Assembly: GCA_036501535.1 (NCBI GenBank) | Contig: DASYAE010000136.1 | Location: 1 to 16,156 of the forward strand | DNA length: 16,156 bases | Reading direction: 5' to 3' | Origin: DASYAE01 sp036501535 | Lineage (GTDB): Bacteria > Actinomycetota > Actinomycetes > Streptomycetales > Catenulisporaceae | Part shown: piece by piece, positions 1-6,400 of the stretch | How the letters are laid out: every line of letters starts with the position of its first letter | Numbering within the stretch: position 1 is the first letter of the stretch | Position numbers and translations under genes: made by a program | The notes under the pieces: model-generated | Told to the model about the DNA's origin: nothing | What the model saw: only the letters and a program-made list of their open reading frames with translations | The model's database searches: none

Positions 1-221
1 CTGCGCGGTGCGGGTGACGGTGGTCCGTGCGGGAGCCGGGAGTCTGGCCGCGGCCAGGGCGCCGAGCGCGGATGCTCGAACTGCGGGAACTCGGACCCTT
101 GAGAAACGGCCTGGCGGGCGGCGCGGTTCAGTTCGCCGGCCGCGCCCGGCGAAAATTTCGCGGCCCCGGGCACGCCGCGCCCCGCTCCGGAGCCCGGCGC
201 GGCGCGGCCTGAAGTCCGGCG

Positions 222-250
222 TTGGAATTCTCAGGTGCGGCGGCGATGAT
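222..250 (+). promoter_or_regulatory. Candidate promoter of the first membrane-protein gene
   Basis: TTGGAA at 222-227 (four of six matches to a -35 box) is followed after exactly 17 bases by GATGAT at 245-250 (four of six to a -10 box). Transcription would start around 257-260, at or just before the ATG at 260, giving a leaderless or nearly leaderless mRNA. This agrees with the absence of a ribosome binding site before that ATG. A five-codon ORF (MMNMP, 246-263) ends in a TGA that overlaps the ATG. If transcription began earlier, it could couple translation. Consensus matching alone is weak evidence in DNA this GC-rich. Confidence 0.35.
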
Positions 251-259
251 GAACATGCC

Positions 260-1309
260 ATGACTGATGCGTCCCTGCCCAAGGCACGCCGCGCCCCCGT
301 CGCCCCCGTCCCGGCCGCCGCGGCCGCGCGCGGGCGGGACGTCGCCGCGGCGCCGGCCCGCGATCCGCACCGGGTGCTGCAGCTCGCGCTGGCCGCGCTC
401 TGGCTGCTCGACGGCGTGCTGCAGTTCCAGCCGTACATGTTCACCAAGGACTTCGCCGCGCAGACCCTGGCCGGCGCCGCGGCCGGCAACCCCGGCTGGC
501 TGGCCGGCACGGTCACCTGGGGCGCGGGCCTCGTGCAGAACCACCCGGTCGGCGCGGACACGGCCTTCGGCCTGGTCCAGGTCGCCCTGGGCCTGGGCAT
601 CGCGTGGCGCCCGACGCTCAAGCCCGCGCTGGCCGCGTCGGTGGCCTGGGCCGTGGGCGTGTGGTGGTTCGGCGAGGGCTTCGGCGGCCTGCTGACCGGC
701 GGCGCGAACCCGCTGACCGGCGCGCCGGGCGCCGCGGTGCTCTACGCGCTGGCCGCGGTGCTGCTCTGGCCGGCGGCCCGCGACGCCGGGCCGTTCCCGG
801 CCGCGCGCCGGATCGGGGCGCGCGCCGCGCGTACGGCCTGGTCGGTGCTGTGGGCGCTGCTGGCGTACCTGGCGGTACAGCCGGCGAACACCGCCCCGGA
901 CGCGGCGCACGACGCGATCACCGACACCGAGATGGGTGCGCCGCGCTGGCTGGTCGCCCTCGACGACCGGGCCGCGTCGCTGACCGCCGGCCGGGGCCTG
1001 GCGGTCGCGCTCGTCCTGGCGGTGCTGTGCGCGCTGATCGCGGTCTCGGTGTGGCTGCCCGGGCCGCGGGCGGTGCGCGCAGGCCTGGCGGCCGCGGTGG
1101 TGCTCGCGGCGCTGTGCTGGGTGTTCTGGCAGGGCTTCGGCATGCCGTACCAGGGCATGGCGACCGATCCGAACGCGGCGCCGCTGCTGGCGCTGCTGGC
1201 CGCCGCGTACTGGCCGTACCGCGTGCCGCCCGGGCAAGACGCCGCTGAGTCGGCGGCCGCGCGCGGCGAGGCGCCGGCGGGTGAGGCAAAGACGGGTGAG
1301 GCGGCGTGA
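260..1309 (+). CDS. Polytopic membrane protein, partner of DUF5134 protein
   Basis: The 349-residue product starts with a polar Ala/Arg/Pro-rich tail (1-37). About eight hydrophobic segments follow, near 38-56, 84-112, 122-137, 156-171, 191-207, 246-267, 272-290 and 305-320. It resembles uncharacterised actinobacterial membrane proteins with a WLLDGxLQFQPYMF-type first helix, a TGAPGAAxLYALAA stretch and an ATDPN motif before the last helix (301-305). Those motifs are recognised from memory of the family. No enzymatic residues are evident. Methionines cluster around FGMPYQGMATDPN. The ATG at 260 is chosen because upstream sequence in this frame reads as Arg-rich and non-conserved. The stop overlaps the next start (GTGA, 1306-1309), so the two are probably made together. 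Function is unknown; a transport or metal-handling role is only a guess. Confidence 0.8.
   Translation: MTDASLPKARRAPVAPVPAAAAARGRDVAAAPARDPHRVLQLALAALWLLDGVLQFQPYMFTKDFAAQTLAGAAAGNPGWLAGTVTWGAGLVQNHPVGADTAFGLVQVALGLGIAWRPTLKPALAASVAWAVGVWWFGEGFGGLLTGGANPLTGAPGAAVLYALAAVLLWPAARDAGPFPAARRIGARAARTAWSVLWALLAYLAVQPANTAPDAAHDAITDTEMGAPRWLVALDDRAASLTAGRGLAVALVLAVLCALIAVSVWLPGPRAVRAGLAAAVVLAALCWVFWQGFGMPYQGMATDPNAAPLLALLAAAYWPYRVPPGQDAAESAAARGEAPAGEAKTGEAA
1263..1307 (+). repeat. Three tandem 15-bp units at the end of the first gene
   Basis: Three units, at 1263-1277, 1278-1292 and 1293-1307, share the core GGYGAGGC. The second and third are identical over their first ten bases. They encode a repeated (R/A/T)GEA(P/K/A) tail. 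The GGTGAGG in the last copy lies just before the GTG of the DUF5134 gene and can serve as its ribosome binding site. Confidence 0.6.
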
Positions 1310-1941
1310 ACGCCCCGCCGTGGCTGCCGGACATCCTGGCGGTGGTGATGCTGGCGGTGGCCGCGTTCTCGCTGTGGCGCGCGGCCGTGGCGCGCTCGTG
1401 GGGGCGGGCGGGCGACTACGACGCGGACGCGCTGCACGCGCTGATCGCGCTCGCGCTGGCCGGGATGCTGGTGCGGTGGCTCGAGACGCTGCCGCGCGGC
1501 GTGTGGACGGCGCTGTTCGCGGCCGCGGCGCTGTGGTTCGCCGGCCGGCTGGCCTGGTCGGTGCGCCGCGGCCTGGGGCGCGCGCAGCGCGGGCGGTACG
1601 CCGCGGGCGCTGCGGCGGGCGCGGCGATGGTGTACATGCTGCTGGCCGGGGTCGCGCCGTCCACGCTGGACGGATCGACGGCCGGGCAGTACACGATGGC
1701 GGGCATGGACGGCATGGTCAAGGACACCACGCTGGACTATCCGAGCCTCGGGCTGCTGCTCGCGGCGGCCATGGCGGTCTACGCGGTCGCCGTGCTCAAC
1801 CGGGTCGGCCTCGCGCCGGCCGGGGACGGCGCCGCGGCGGGCGGGCCGGGCCTGCCGCTGCTCGCGCCGCGCGCGGCGGACTGCTGCCGGGTGGTGCTGG
1901 CGGTCACGATGGCCTACGCGATCCTCACCAAGATCGTCTGA
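1306..1941 (+). CDS. DUF5134 family membrane protein
   Basis: The product has 211 residues and starts at a GTG overlapping the previous stop. Predicted membrane segments lie near 7-25, 43-60, 66-84, 100-117, 147-164 and 193-209. The layout and motifs fit DUF5134, an actinobacterial family of unknown function: the WLPDILAVVMLAVAAFSLWR start, HALIALALAGML (H44, M54), and the VVLAVTMAYAIL end. A methionine-rich stretch (MAGMDGM, 131-137) lies in the loop before the fifth segment. His and Met in or near membrane helices could bind copper or haem, but that is inference. Translation is probably coupled to the upstream membrane-protein gene, and the two are often seen side by side in actinobacteria, from memory. 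The stop codon is part of the hairpin shared with the convergent marR gene. Confidence 0.85.
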   Translation: MNAPPWLPDILAVVMLAVAAFSLWRAAVARSWGRAGDYDADALHALIALALAGMLVRWLETLPRGVWTALFAAAALWFAGRLAWSVRRGLGRAQRGRYAAGAAAGAAMVYMLLAGVAPSTLDGSTAGQYTMAGMDGMVKDTTLDYPSLGLLLAAAMAVYAVAVLNRVGLAPAGDGAAAGGPGLPLLAPRAADCCRVVLAVTMAYAILTKIV

Positions 1942-1959
1942 CGCGCCCCCGGCGCGTCA
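1939..1959. terminator. Bidirectional hairpin containing both convergent stop codons
   Basis: A perfect 9-bp inverted repeat (TGACGCGCC and GGCGCGTCA) flanks a CCC loop. The left arm begins with the TGA of the DUF5134 gene. The right arm ends with the TGA, in reverse, of the marR-like gene. The only 15 bases between the two genes therefore form one strong stem. There is no T-tract, as is usual for GC-rich actinobacterial terminators. Confidence 0.6.
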
Positions 1960-2502
1960 CGCGGCCGGATTGCGGCCCGTGGCCCCGGGGCGCTCCTGCT
2001 CGATCGCGTCGAGCGCCCGGGAGAGCTCCTCGAGGGCGGCCAGGGCGCGCTGCATCCCGGGCACGCCGAGCCGCCCGGCCAGCTGCCCGGCCAGCGTGCG
2101 GTGCGCCGGGACGATGCGGTGCACCGCGTCCCGGCCGGCCTCGGTGATGCGCAGCAGCTTGGCGCGGGCGTGCGCGGGGTTGGGCCGGTACTCGGCGAAG
2201 CCCTGGGCGACCATCAGGTCGGCGATGCGCTGCACGCTCTGCCGGGTGATGCCCATGGCGCGCGCGATGCCGGCCACCGGCAGCGGGGCGTCGATCACGG
2301 CGCCGAGCACCTGCCACCACGCGGCGGTCAGGCCGGCCGGCCGGGCCAGCTGCTCGGCCGCGTCGAGGAACTGGCCGTTGAGCCGGAACGCGGCCAGGGC
2401 GCTGCGCGAGAGCAGCGCGGCCGGCGTGACCGGCGCGTCGGGTGCGCTGGATGTGTCAGGCGCGCTGGGCGTGTCGGGTGCGTCGGCGGGCCGGCCGGTC
2501 AC
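1957..2502 (-). CDS. MarR-family transcriptional regulator
   Basis: The 181-residue product is a winged-helix DNA-binding protein. A low-complexity Ala/Pro/Asp tail (1-27) is followed by a dimerisation helix (about 30-55) and the helix-turn-helix (about 73-101, with ITRQSVQRIADLMVAQG as recognition helix). The wing (PNPAHARAKLLRITEAG, 107-123) and C-terminal helices complete the fold. These are standard MarR features. The GTG start at 2502-2500 overlaps the TGA of the DJ-1-like gene (2501-2499) with no ribosome binding site of its own, so it is probably translated by coupling. MarR proteins usually repress their own operon by binding a palindrome at its promoter. One sits at 3181-3200, in front of this operon. 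The inducing ligand cannot be read from sequence. Confidence 0.9.
   Translation of the reverse strand: MTGRPADAPDTPSAPDTSSAPDAPVTPAALLSRSALAAFRLNGQFLDAAEQLARPAGLTAAWWQVLGAVIDAPLPVAGIARAMGITRQSVQRIADLMVAQGFAEYRPNPAHARAKLLRITEAGRDAVHRIVPAHRTLAGQLAGRLGVPGMQRALAALEELSRALDAIEQERPGATGRNPAA
2441..2476. repeat. Two 18-bp repeats in the MarR N-terminal tail
   Basis: Units at 2441-2458 and 2459-2476 differ at four of 18 positions. A more degenerate copy seems to flank them at 2423-2440. On the minus strand they encode APDxxS hexapeptides. This explains why the regulator carries an N-terminal tail longer than usual for the family. Confidence 0.6.
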
Positions 2503-3164
2503 CCGCGGCCCGCCGCCATCAGCTCGTGGAACGCGGCGCTCTCGCCGGTGGCGAACAGCCGGTACCAGGCGTCGAGGACCTGCGGGGTGTACAGCCCGAG
2601 CAGGGCGAAGATCGCGCGGGCGAACTCGACCGGGTGCGTGGGCCCGGCGGTGATCAGCCCGCGGTCGGTGTGGGCGCCGGCCTCGCGATAGCGGTGCGTG
2701 CCCCGGTAGCCGGTGGCGGCGAGGTATTCGGGCGCAGCGCCGGTGTGGTCGCGCTCGTCGAGCAGGCCCTCGCGGGCCAGTCCCGCGACCGCGCCGCAGA
2801 TCGCGGCGACCGGCACGCCGGCGTCGAGGAACCGGCGGGCCGCGGCGGCGAACGCGGCCAGCTCCCCTGTGTTTGTTTCCTGCGCGCCCGCGTCCCAGCC
2901 GCCGGAGCCGGGCAGGATCAGCAGGGCGCTGGCGGCCGGGTCGAGCTCGCCGAGCGCCAGGTCGGGGGTGACGCGCAGCCCGCCCATGGTGGTCACCGGC
3001 GCCCGGGTCGGCCCGACGGTGGCGATCGTGTAGCGCACCGCGCCGCTCTGCCAGGCGCCGTTGCGCAGGTGGGCGGTGGCGTGGCCGACCTCCCAGTCGG
3101 CCCATCCGTCGTAGACGGCCACGTGGACGGTCCGGGTCTCGGCGCGGTCCTCTCGCAACTCCAT
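2499..3164 (-). CDS. DJ-1/PfpI family protein (type 1 glutamine amidotransferase-like)
   Basis: The 221-residue product has the DJ-1/PfpI fold: an N-terminal strand (VHVAVYDGWADWEVG, 13-27), LLILPGSGGWD (81-91), the nucleophile elbow AAICGAVAGLA with Cys123, and a C-terminal YTPQVLDAWYRLF helix. Glu25 is the likely acidic partner of Cys123. The residue after the cysteine is Gly rather than the His of PfpI proteases. That fits the YoaZ-like, stress-associated branch better than a peptidase, so no exact reaction is assigned. The ATG at 3164 is chosen because a promoter places the transcript start at or next to it, giving a leaderless mRNA. The TGA overlaps the marR GTG. A probable role is stress or electrophile response under MarR control (inference). 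Confidence 0.88.
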   Translation of the reverse strand: MELREDRAETRTVHVAVYDGWADWEVGHATAHLRNGAWQSGAVRYTIATVGPTRAPVTTMGGLRVTPDLALGELDPAASALLILPGSGGWDAGAQETNTGELAAFAAAARRFLDAGVPVAAICGAVAGLAREGLLDERDHTGAAPEYLAATGYRGTHRYREAGAHTDRGLITAGPTHPVEFARAIFALLGLYTPQVLDAWYRLFATGESAAFHELMAAGRG

Positions 3165-3170
3165 GACAGC

Positions 3171-3199
3171 ATCATGTCGAATTGACAGCCTGCTGTCAA
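3171..3199 (-). promoter_or_regulatory. Promoter of the DJ-1/marR operon, probably leaderless
   Basis: Reading the minus strand, a perfect TTGACA -35 box (3199-3194) is followed after 17 bases by CATGAT (3176-3171, four of six matches to -10). Six bases then precede the ATG (3164-3162). The normal -10 to start distance puts +1 at or next to the A of the start codon, and no ribosome binding site is present. Leaderless transcripts are common in actinobacteria. Confidence 0.65.
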
Positions 3200-3200
3200 T
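3181..3200. promoter_or_regulatory. Palindromic operator, likely MarR binding site
   Basis: ATTGACAGC and GCTGTCAAT form a perfect 9-bp inverted repeat around a CT centre. It covers the whole -35 box and part of the spacer of the DJ-1/marR promoter, so a dimeric regulator bound here would block RNA polymerase. A half-site GACAGC recurs at 3164-3169, exactly 20 bp from its copy at 3184-3189. The repeat also contains the stop codon of the upstream lectin-like gene (3196-3198). Assignment to the operon's own MarR is inference from position and symmetry. Confidence 0.65.
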
Positions 3201-4227
3201 ACTTCTCGGCGTCGTGGCCGGCGCGGCCGCGGTAGCCGATGGGCCCCTCATTGTGCCGCTGGTAGTAGCCGAGGAACCCGGAGCGGTCCGGCTGCAGGCT
3301 GATCGAGGCGCAGTTGCCGCGCTGGTCGCGCCACGCGATGCGGCGCGCGGCGTGCTCGCCGTGCGCGAGCATCAGGCGCAGCGGCCCGGAGCGGTGCCAG
3401 GCGCCGCCCCACTCCTCCTCGGTCTCGGCGAAGTGCAGCAGGGCGCCCGGCTCGATCCCGCCGGGATACTCGGCGCGGCGGGCGAGGCGCCCGCGCAGCT
3501 GCGTGGTCGTGCCGTCGGCGGCGCGCCGGTAGCCGTGCAAGCCGTCCATCGCGGCGTGGAAGCTGATCGCGGCCTCGGCGCCGCTCGCGTCGCTCCAGGA
3601 CAGCTGCGCGGGCAGCGACTGCTCGCCGCGCTCGATGTACACGTGCAGACGCGGGCCGGGCGTCCAGGCGCCGCCCTGCGCGATACCCACCTCGGTGTCG
3701 TAGGCGAGCACGGCGGCGCGGGCGCCCTCGGCGGCCAGCGCGCGGGCCGCGGCGCCGCGGTCGAAGACCTCTTCGAGCGTGACGCGGTAGAGCCACAGGA
3801 ACGTGGCGGCGTCCGGCGCGTTGGACAGCTCGATCCGGTTGTCCGGCCCCGGCGTGAGCCAGTCGGCGGGCACCGCGAAGCTCATCTCCTGCGGCAGGTC
3901 GCCGCCGCCGGGGATGGTCCAGTCCGCCACGAGCGCCTTGCCGTTGACCGTGACGCGCAGCGGCGCGCGCCCGGGGCGCGGGCCGCGCTTGGAGGCCAGC
4001 GCCGTGACGGTGAGCGTGGCCTCGTCGAACGCGGTCGACGCCCCGGCGTCGAAGCCGAGCGCGACGCCGCCGCCGGCGTCGAGCTTGACGTGGTTGCCGC
4101 CGAAGCGCAGCCGCGGCCCGGCCCCGAAGGCGGCCTTGCCGCCGGGGCGGGCGCCGCCGGGCGCGAGCAGGGCGGCGTTGCCCAGGCGCGGCGGGTCGGC
4201 GGAGAAGTCGGCGTAAACCGGGCGCAT
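3196..4227 (-). CDS. Protein with two C-terminal OAA-lectin-like repeats
   Basis: The product has 343 residues with no signal peptide or membrane segment. Residues 1-155 look like a beta-rich domain (LRFGGNHVKLDAGGGVALGFD, then LRVTVNGKALV and FLWLYRVTLEEVFDR). The C-terminal half contains two aligned units of about 60 residues. Both begin GGAW (185-188, 274-277), carry a central (L)SW/(I)AW strand, an AxISF/CxSISL strand and a GLHGY/GFLGY element, and end in RG (245-246, 333-334). The second unit, with EEWGGAW and NEGPIGYRG, closely recalls the WGGxxxPW and GEGPIGF(K/R)G signatures of Oscillatoria agardhii agglutinin-type lectins, which bind high-mannose glycans. Sugar binding is inferred. 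The start has a good ribosome binding site (AGGGAG). The gene lies divergent to the pentapeptide-repeat gene. Confidence in the gene is high, in lectin function moderate. Confidence 0.8.
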   Translation of the reverse strand: MRPVYADFSADPPRLGNAALLAPGGARPGGKAAFGAGPRLRFGGNHVKLDAGGGVALGFDAGASTAFDEATLTVTALASKRGPRPGRAPLRVTVNGKALVADWTIPGGGDLPQEMSFAVPADWLTPGPDNRIELSNAPDAATFLWLYRVTLEEVFDRGAAARALAAEGARAAVLAYDTEVGIAQGGAWTPGPRLHVYIERGEQSLPAQLSWSDASGAEAAISFHAAMDGLHGYRRAADGTTTQLRGRLARRAEYPGGIEPGALLHFAETEEEWGGAWHRSGPLRLMLAHGEHAARRIAWRDQRGNCASISLQPDRSGFLGYYQRHNEGPIGYRGRAGHDAEKY

Positions 4228-4366
4228 GGTCGGCTCCCTGACGGCGTGTGAGCTAACGAGACGCGCGGACTCTACCCCGCCGCGCCGACGCGCCCGCCCG
4301 GCGCGGTGCCGGCCCGGGGCGGCCTGCCGGGTTGCCGCCCACAGGCCGCAGGCTGGTTGAATCGGG

Positions 4367-4388
4367 GCGCGGCGCACAGGCGCCGCGC
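4367..4388 (+). other. Perfect GC hairpin before the pentapeptide gene
   Basis: GCGCGGCGC and GCGCCGCGC form a perfect 9-bp stem with an ACAG loop, ending ten bases before the GGAAGGA ribosome binding site (4398-4404). It would lie in the 5' leader and may stabilise the mRNA or tune translation. No promoter boxes were convincing in the 186-base divergent gap. Confidence 0.45.
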
Positions 4389-4413
4389 GGCGAGCACGGA
4401 AGGACCGGCGGCG

Positions 4414-5271
4414 GTGGCCCAGGAGCAGCACGGCACGGCGATCGCACAGCTGGACGCGGCGCGCGCGGACCTGCGGGCGGACTGCGCGCGGTGCGTCGGG
4501 TTGTGCTGCGTCGCGCTGGGCTTCCGCGCGTCCTCGGGCTTCCCCTACACCAAGGACGCCGGGCAGCCGTGCCGGCACCTGGAGGGCGACCACCGCTGCG
4601 CGATCCACGCGCAGCTGCGCACCGAGGGGTTCGCGGGCTGCACCGTGTACGAGTGCTTCGGCGCGGGGCAGCGCGTCGCGCAGGTCACGTTCCGCGGCCG
4701 GGACTGGCGCACGGACCCGGACGCCGCCGCCCCCATGTTCGCGGCCTTCCCGATCATGCGCCAGCTGCACGAGCTGCTGTGGTACCTCGCCGAGGCGCGC
4801 GCCCTGCCGGCGGCCCGCCCGATAAGCCGGGACCTGGACGCGGCGTGGCGGCGCGTCGAGCAGCTGGCCCGCGGCGGCCCGCAGGAGGTGCTGGCCGCGG
4901 ACCCCGGCGCGCTGCGCGAGGCGGTGGCCCCGCTGCTGCGCCGGGCCAGCGAGCTGGCCCGGGCGGGCGTGTCCGGGCGCGGCGCGCGGTCCGGGCGGCG
5001 GCGCGGCACGGACCTGGCCGGGGTGCGGCTGGCGCGCGCCGACCTGCGCGGGGCGAACCTGCGCGGCGCGGTGCTGGTCGGCGCCGACCTGCGCGGAGCC
5101 GACCTGGAGCTGGCGGATGTCACCGGCGCGGACCTGCGCGGCGCGAACCTCGCGGGCGCACAGCTGGCCGGCACCCTGTTCCTGACGCAGTTCCAGGTCA
5201 ACGCCGCGCTCGGGGACGCGTCCACGACGCTCGCGGCGGCGCTGAACCGCCCGGCGCACTGGCGCGGATGA
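4414..5271 (+). CDS. Cysteine-cluster protein with C-terminal pentapeptide repeats
   Basis: From the GTG at 4414, preceded by GGAAGGA at suitable spacing, the product has 285 residues. The N-terminal part holds eight cysteines: C24, C27, C31, C32, C53, C62, C76 and C81, with H55, H60 and H65 between them. This is a metal-binding pattern resembling CxxCxxxCC zinc/iron-chelating domains. A helical middle follows (about 105-185). Residues 199-254 are about eleven pentapeptide units of the A(D/N)LxG type, enough for roughly three turns of a right-handed beta-helix. Pentapeptide proteins often serve as protein-interaction or DNA-mimic scaffolds, but this stretch is shorter than in the gyrase-protecting Qnr/MfpA class. 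An in-frame ATG at 4306 exists but adds an Arg-rich, unlikely tail. A good terminator follows directly. Substrate and partner are unknown. Confidence 0.88.
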   Translation: MAQEQHGTAIAQLDAARADLRADCARCVGLCCVALGFRASSGFPYTKDAGQPCRHLEGDHRCAIHAQLRTEGFAGCTVYECFGAGQRVAQVTFRGRDWRTDPDAAAPMFAAFPIMRQLHELLWYLAEARALPAARPISRDLDAAWRRVEQLARGGPQEVLAADPGALREAVAPLLRRASELARAGVSGRGARSGRRRGTDLAGVRLARADLRGANLRGAVLVGADLRGADLELADVTGADLRGANLAGAQLAGTLFLTQFQVNAALGDASTTLAAALNRPAHWRG

Positions 5272-5303
5272 CGCGGCGGGCAGCGCGCCGCCGCGCCATT
5301 TTT
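5272..5303 (+). terminator. Intrinsic terminator after the pentapeptide gene
   Basis: CGCGGCGG (5272-5279) and CCGCCGCG (5288-5295) make a perfect 8-bp stem with an 8-base loop. CCA and five Ts (5299-5303) follow. It begins one base after the stop codon. This is the only clear stem plus T-run in the window. Confidence 0.7.
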
Positions 5304-5378
5304 AAGTATCCTGATGCGAATCGGCGTCAGGCGGGCGGTCCGCGGCGCGACGACGACGGGTGAAAGCCGGGTTCCTGC

Positions 5379-6350
5379 ATGAGCATGACGGACAGTCCGG
5401 TCCAGGCAGTCGACGCCGCGCAGGTCACCGCGGCCGCGGCGCGCATCGCCGGCACGGTGCGCCCGGTCGTGCTCACCGCCGAGGACGCCGGCGCCCTCGG
5501 CGACGCCAGGGTGACGTGGGCGTGCGAATACATGCAGCACAGCGGGACGTTCAAGGCGCGCGGCGCGGCGAACCTGGCGGCCTACCACGTGCAGCGCGGC
5601 ACCATGCCGCCGGCGGGAATCGTGATCGCGTCCGGCGGGAACGCGGGCCTGGCCTGCGCGTGGGCCTCGCGCGCCACCGGCACGCCGGCCACGGTGTTCG
5701 TGCCGCGCACCGCACCGGCGTTCAAGGTCGAGCGGCTGCGCGGCTACGGCGCGCGGGTGGAACTGGTCGGCGAGCAGTACGCGCACGCCCTGGCCGCCTC
5801 GCAGGAGCACGCCCGCAGCACCGGCGCACTGCTCTCCCACGCATACGACAACCCGCTGATCGCGGCGGGCGCGGGGACCCTGGCCCTGGAGATCCTCGCG
5901 CAGCGCCCGGCCACCCAGACGCTGGTCGTGGCGGTCGGCGGCGGGGGCCTGTTCTCCGGGGTCGCCGCGGCGGTCGCGCAGGGCGGGGTGCGGGTCGTGG
6001 CGGTCGAGCCGGAGACGTGCCGGGCGCTGAACGCGGCGCTCGCGGCGGGCGGCCCGGTCGACGTGCCGGTCTCCGGGGTGGCGGCCGACTCGCTCGGCGC
6101 GCACCGGGTCTCGCGCGACGCCTACACGCTCGCGTGCGGCGCGCTGGTGGAGAGCGTGACCGTCCCGGACTCGGAGATCGTCGCGGCGCGCCGGGCCCTG
6201 TGGGAGCGGCGCCGCATCGTCGTCGAGCACGGCGCGGCGACCGTGTACGCGGCGCTGGCGTGCGGCGCCTACACCCCGCAGCCCGACGAGCAGGCCGTGC
6301 TGGTGCTGTGCGGCGCGAACACGGATCCCGCGGACCTGGTCGACCGGTAG
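5379..6350 (+). CDS. PLP-dependent serine/threonine dehydratase-like enzyme
   Basis: The 323-residue product is a fold-type II PLP enzyme. The Schiff-base lysine is K59 in SGTFKARGA. The substrate-carboxylate loop is SGGNAG (85-90), usually SSGNHG or SAGNHA. The phosphate-binding glycine loop is GGGGLFSG (187-194). CGANTDP (311-317) places C311 near the pyridine nitrogen, where relatives have Ser or Cys. These features match catabolic serine/threonine dehydratases, which deaminate Thr or Ser to 2-oxobutyrate or pyruvate. No ACT regulatory domain is present, so allosteric isoleucine control is unlikely. Two ATGs (5379, 5385) are possible and neither has a strong ribosome binding site; the first is chosen. 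The gene stands alone between a terminator and a convergent gene. The His-to-Ala change in SGGNAG may alter specificity, so racemase or another beta-elimination activity is possible. Confidence 0.88.
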   Translation: MSMTDSPVQAVDAAQVTAAAARIAGTVRPVVLTAEDAGALGDARVTWACEYMQHSGTFKARGAANLAAYHVQRGTMPPAGIVIASGGNAGLACAWASRATGTPATVFVPRTAPAFKVERLRGYGARVELVGEQYAHALAASQEHARSTGALLSHAYDNPLIAAGAGTLALEILAQRPATQTLVVAVGGGGLFSGVAAAVAQGGVRVVAVEPETCRALNAALAAGGPVDVPVSGVAADSLGAHRVSRDAYTLACGALVESVTVPDSEIVAARRALWERRRIVVEHGAATVYAALACGAYTPQPDEQAVLVLCGANTDPADLVDR

Positions 6351-6400
6351 GCCACCGTCGGCGAACACCGGTGCGGCGACGACGAGGACGACGTTGCCGA

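Noticed and set aside
8..259. N-terminal extension of the first gene to an upstream start
   Set aside because: The extra residues are Arg/Ala-rich without conserved pattern. A promoter-like pair at 222-250 and the ATG at 260 fit better.
128..1237. Long open frame antisense to the first membrane-protein gene
   Set aside because: Arg/Gly/Gln-rich low-complexity translation typical of a shadow frame in GC-rich DNA. The plus-strand product has clear membrane helices and family motifs.
2423..2488. CRISPR or minisatellite array in the marR region
   Set aside because: Only two or three degenerate 18-bp coding units with no spacers; explained by the repetitive APDxxS tail.
4228..5259. Upstream part of the minus-strand frame of the lectin-like gene
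   Set aside because: It is the reverse of the pentapeptide repeats. The ATG at 4227 has a strong ribosome binding site and starts the conserved sequence.
6351..6400. Terminator between the dehydratase and S1 genes
   Set aside because: CACCGGTG and CGTCG/CGACG pairings exist but do not combine into a convincing continuous stem.
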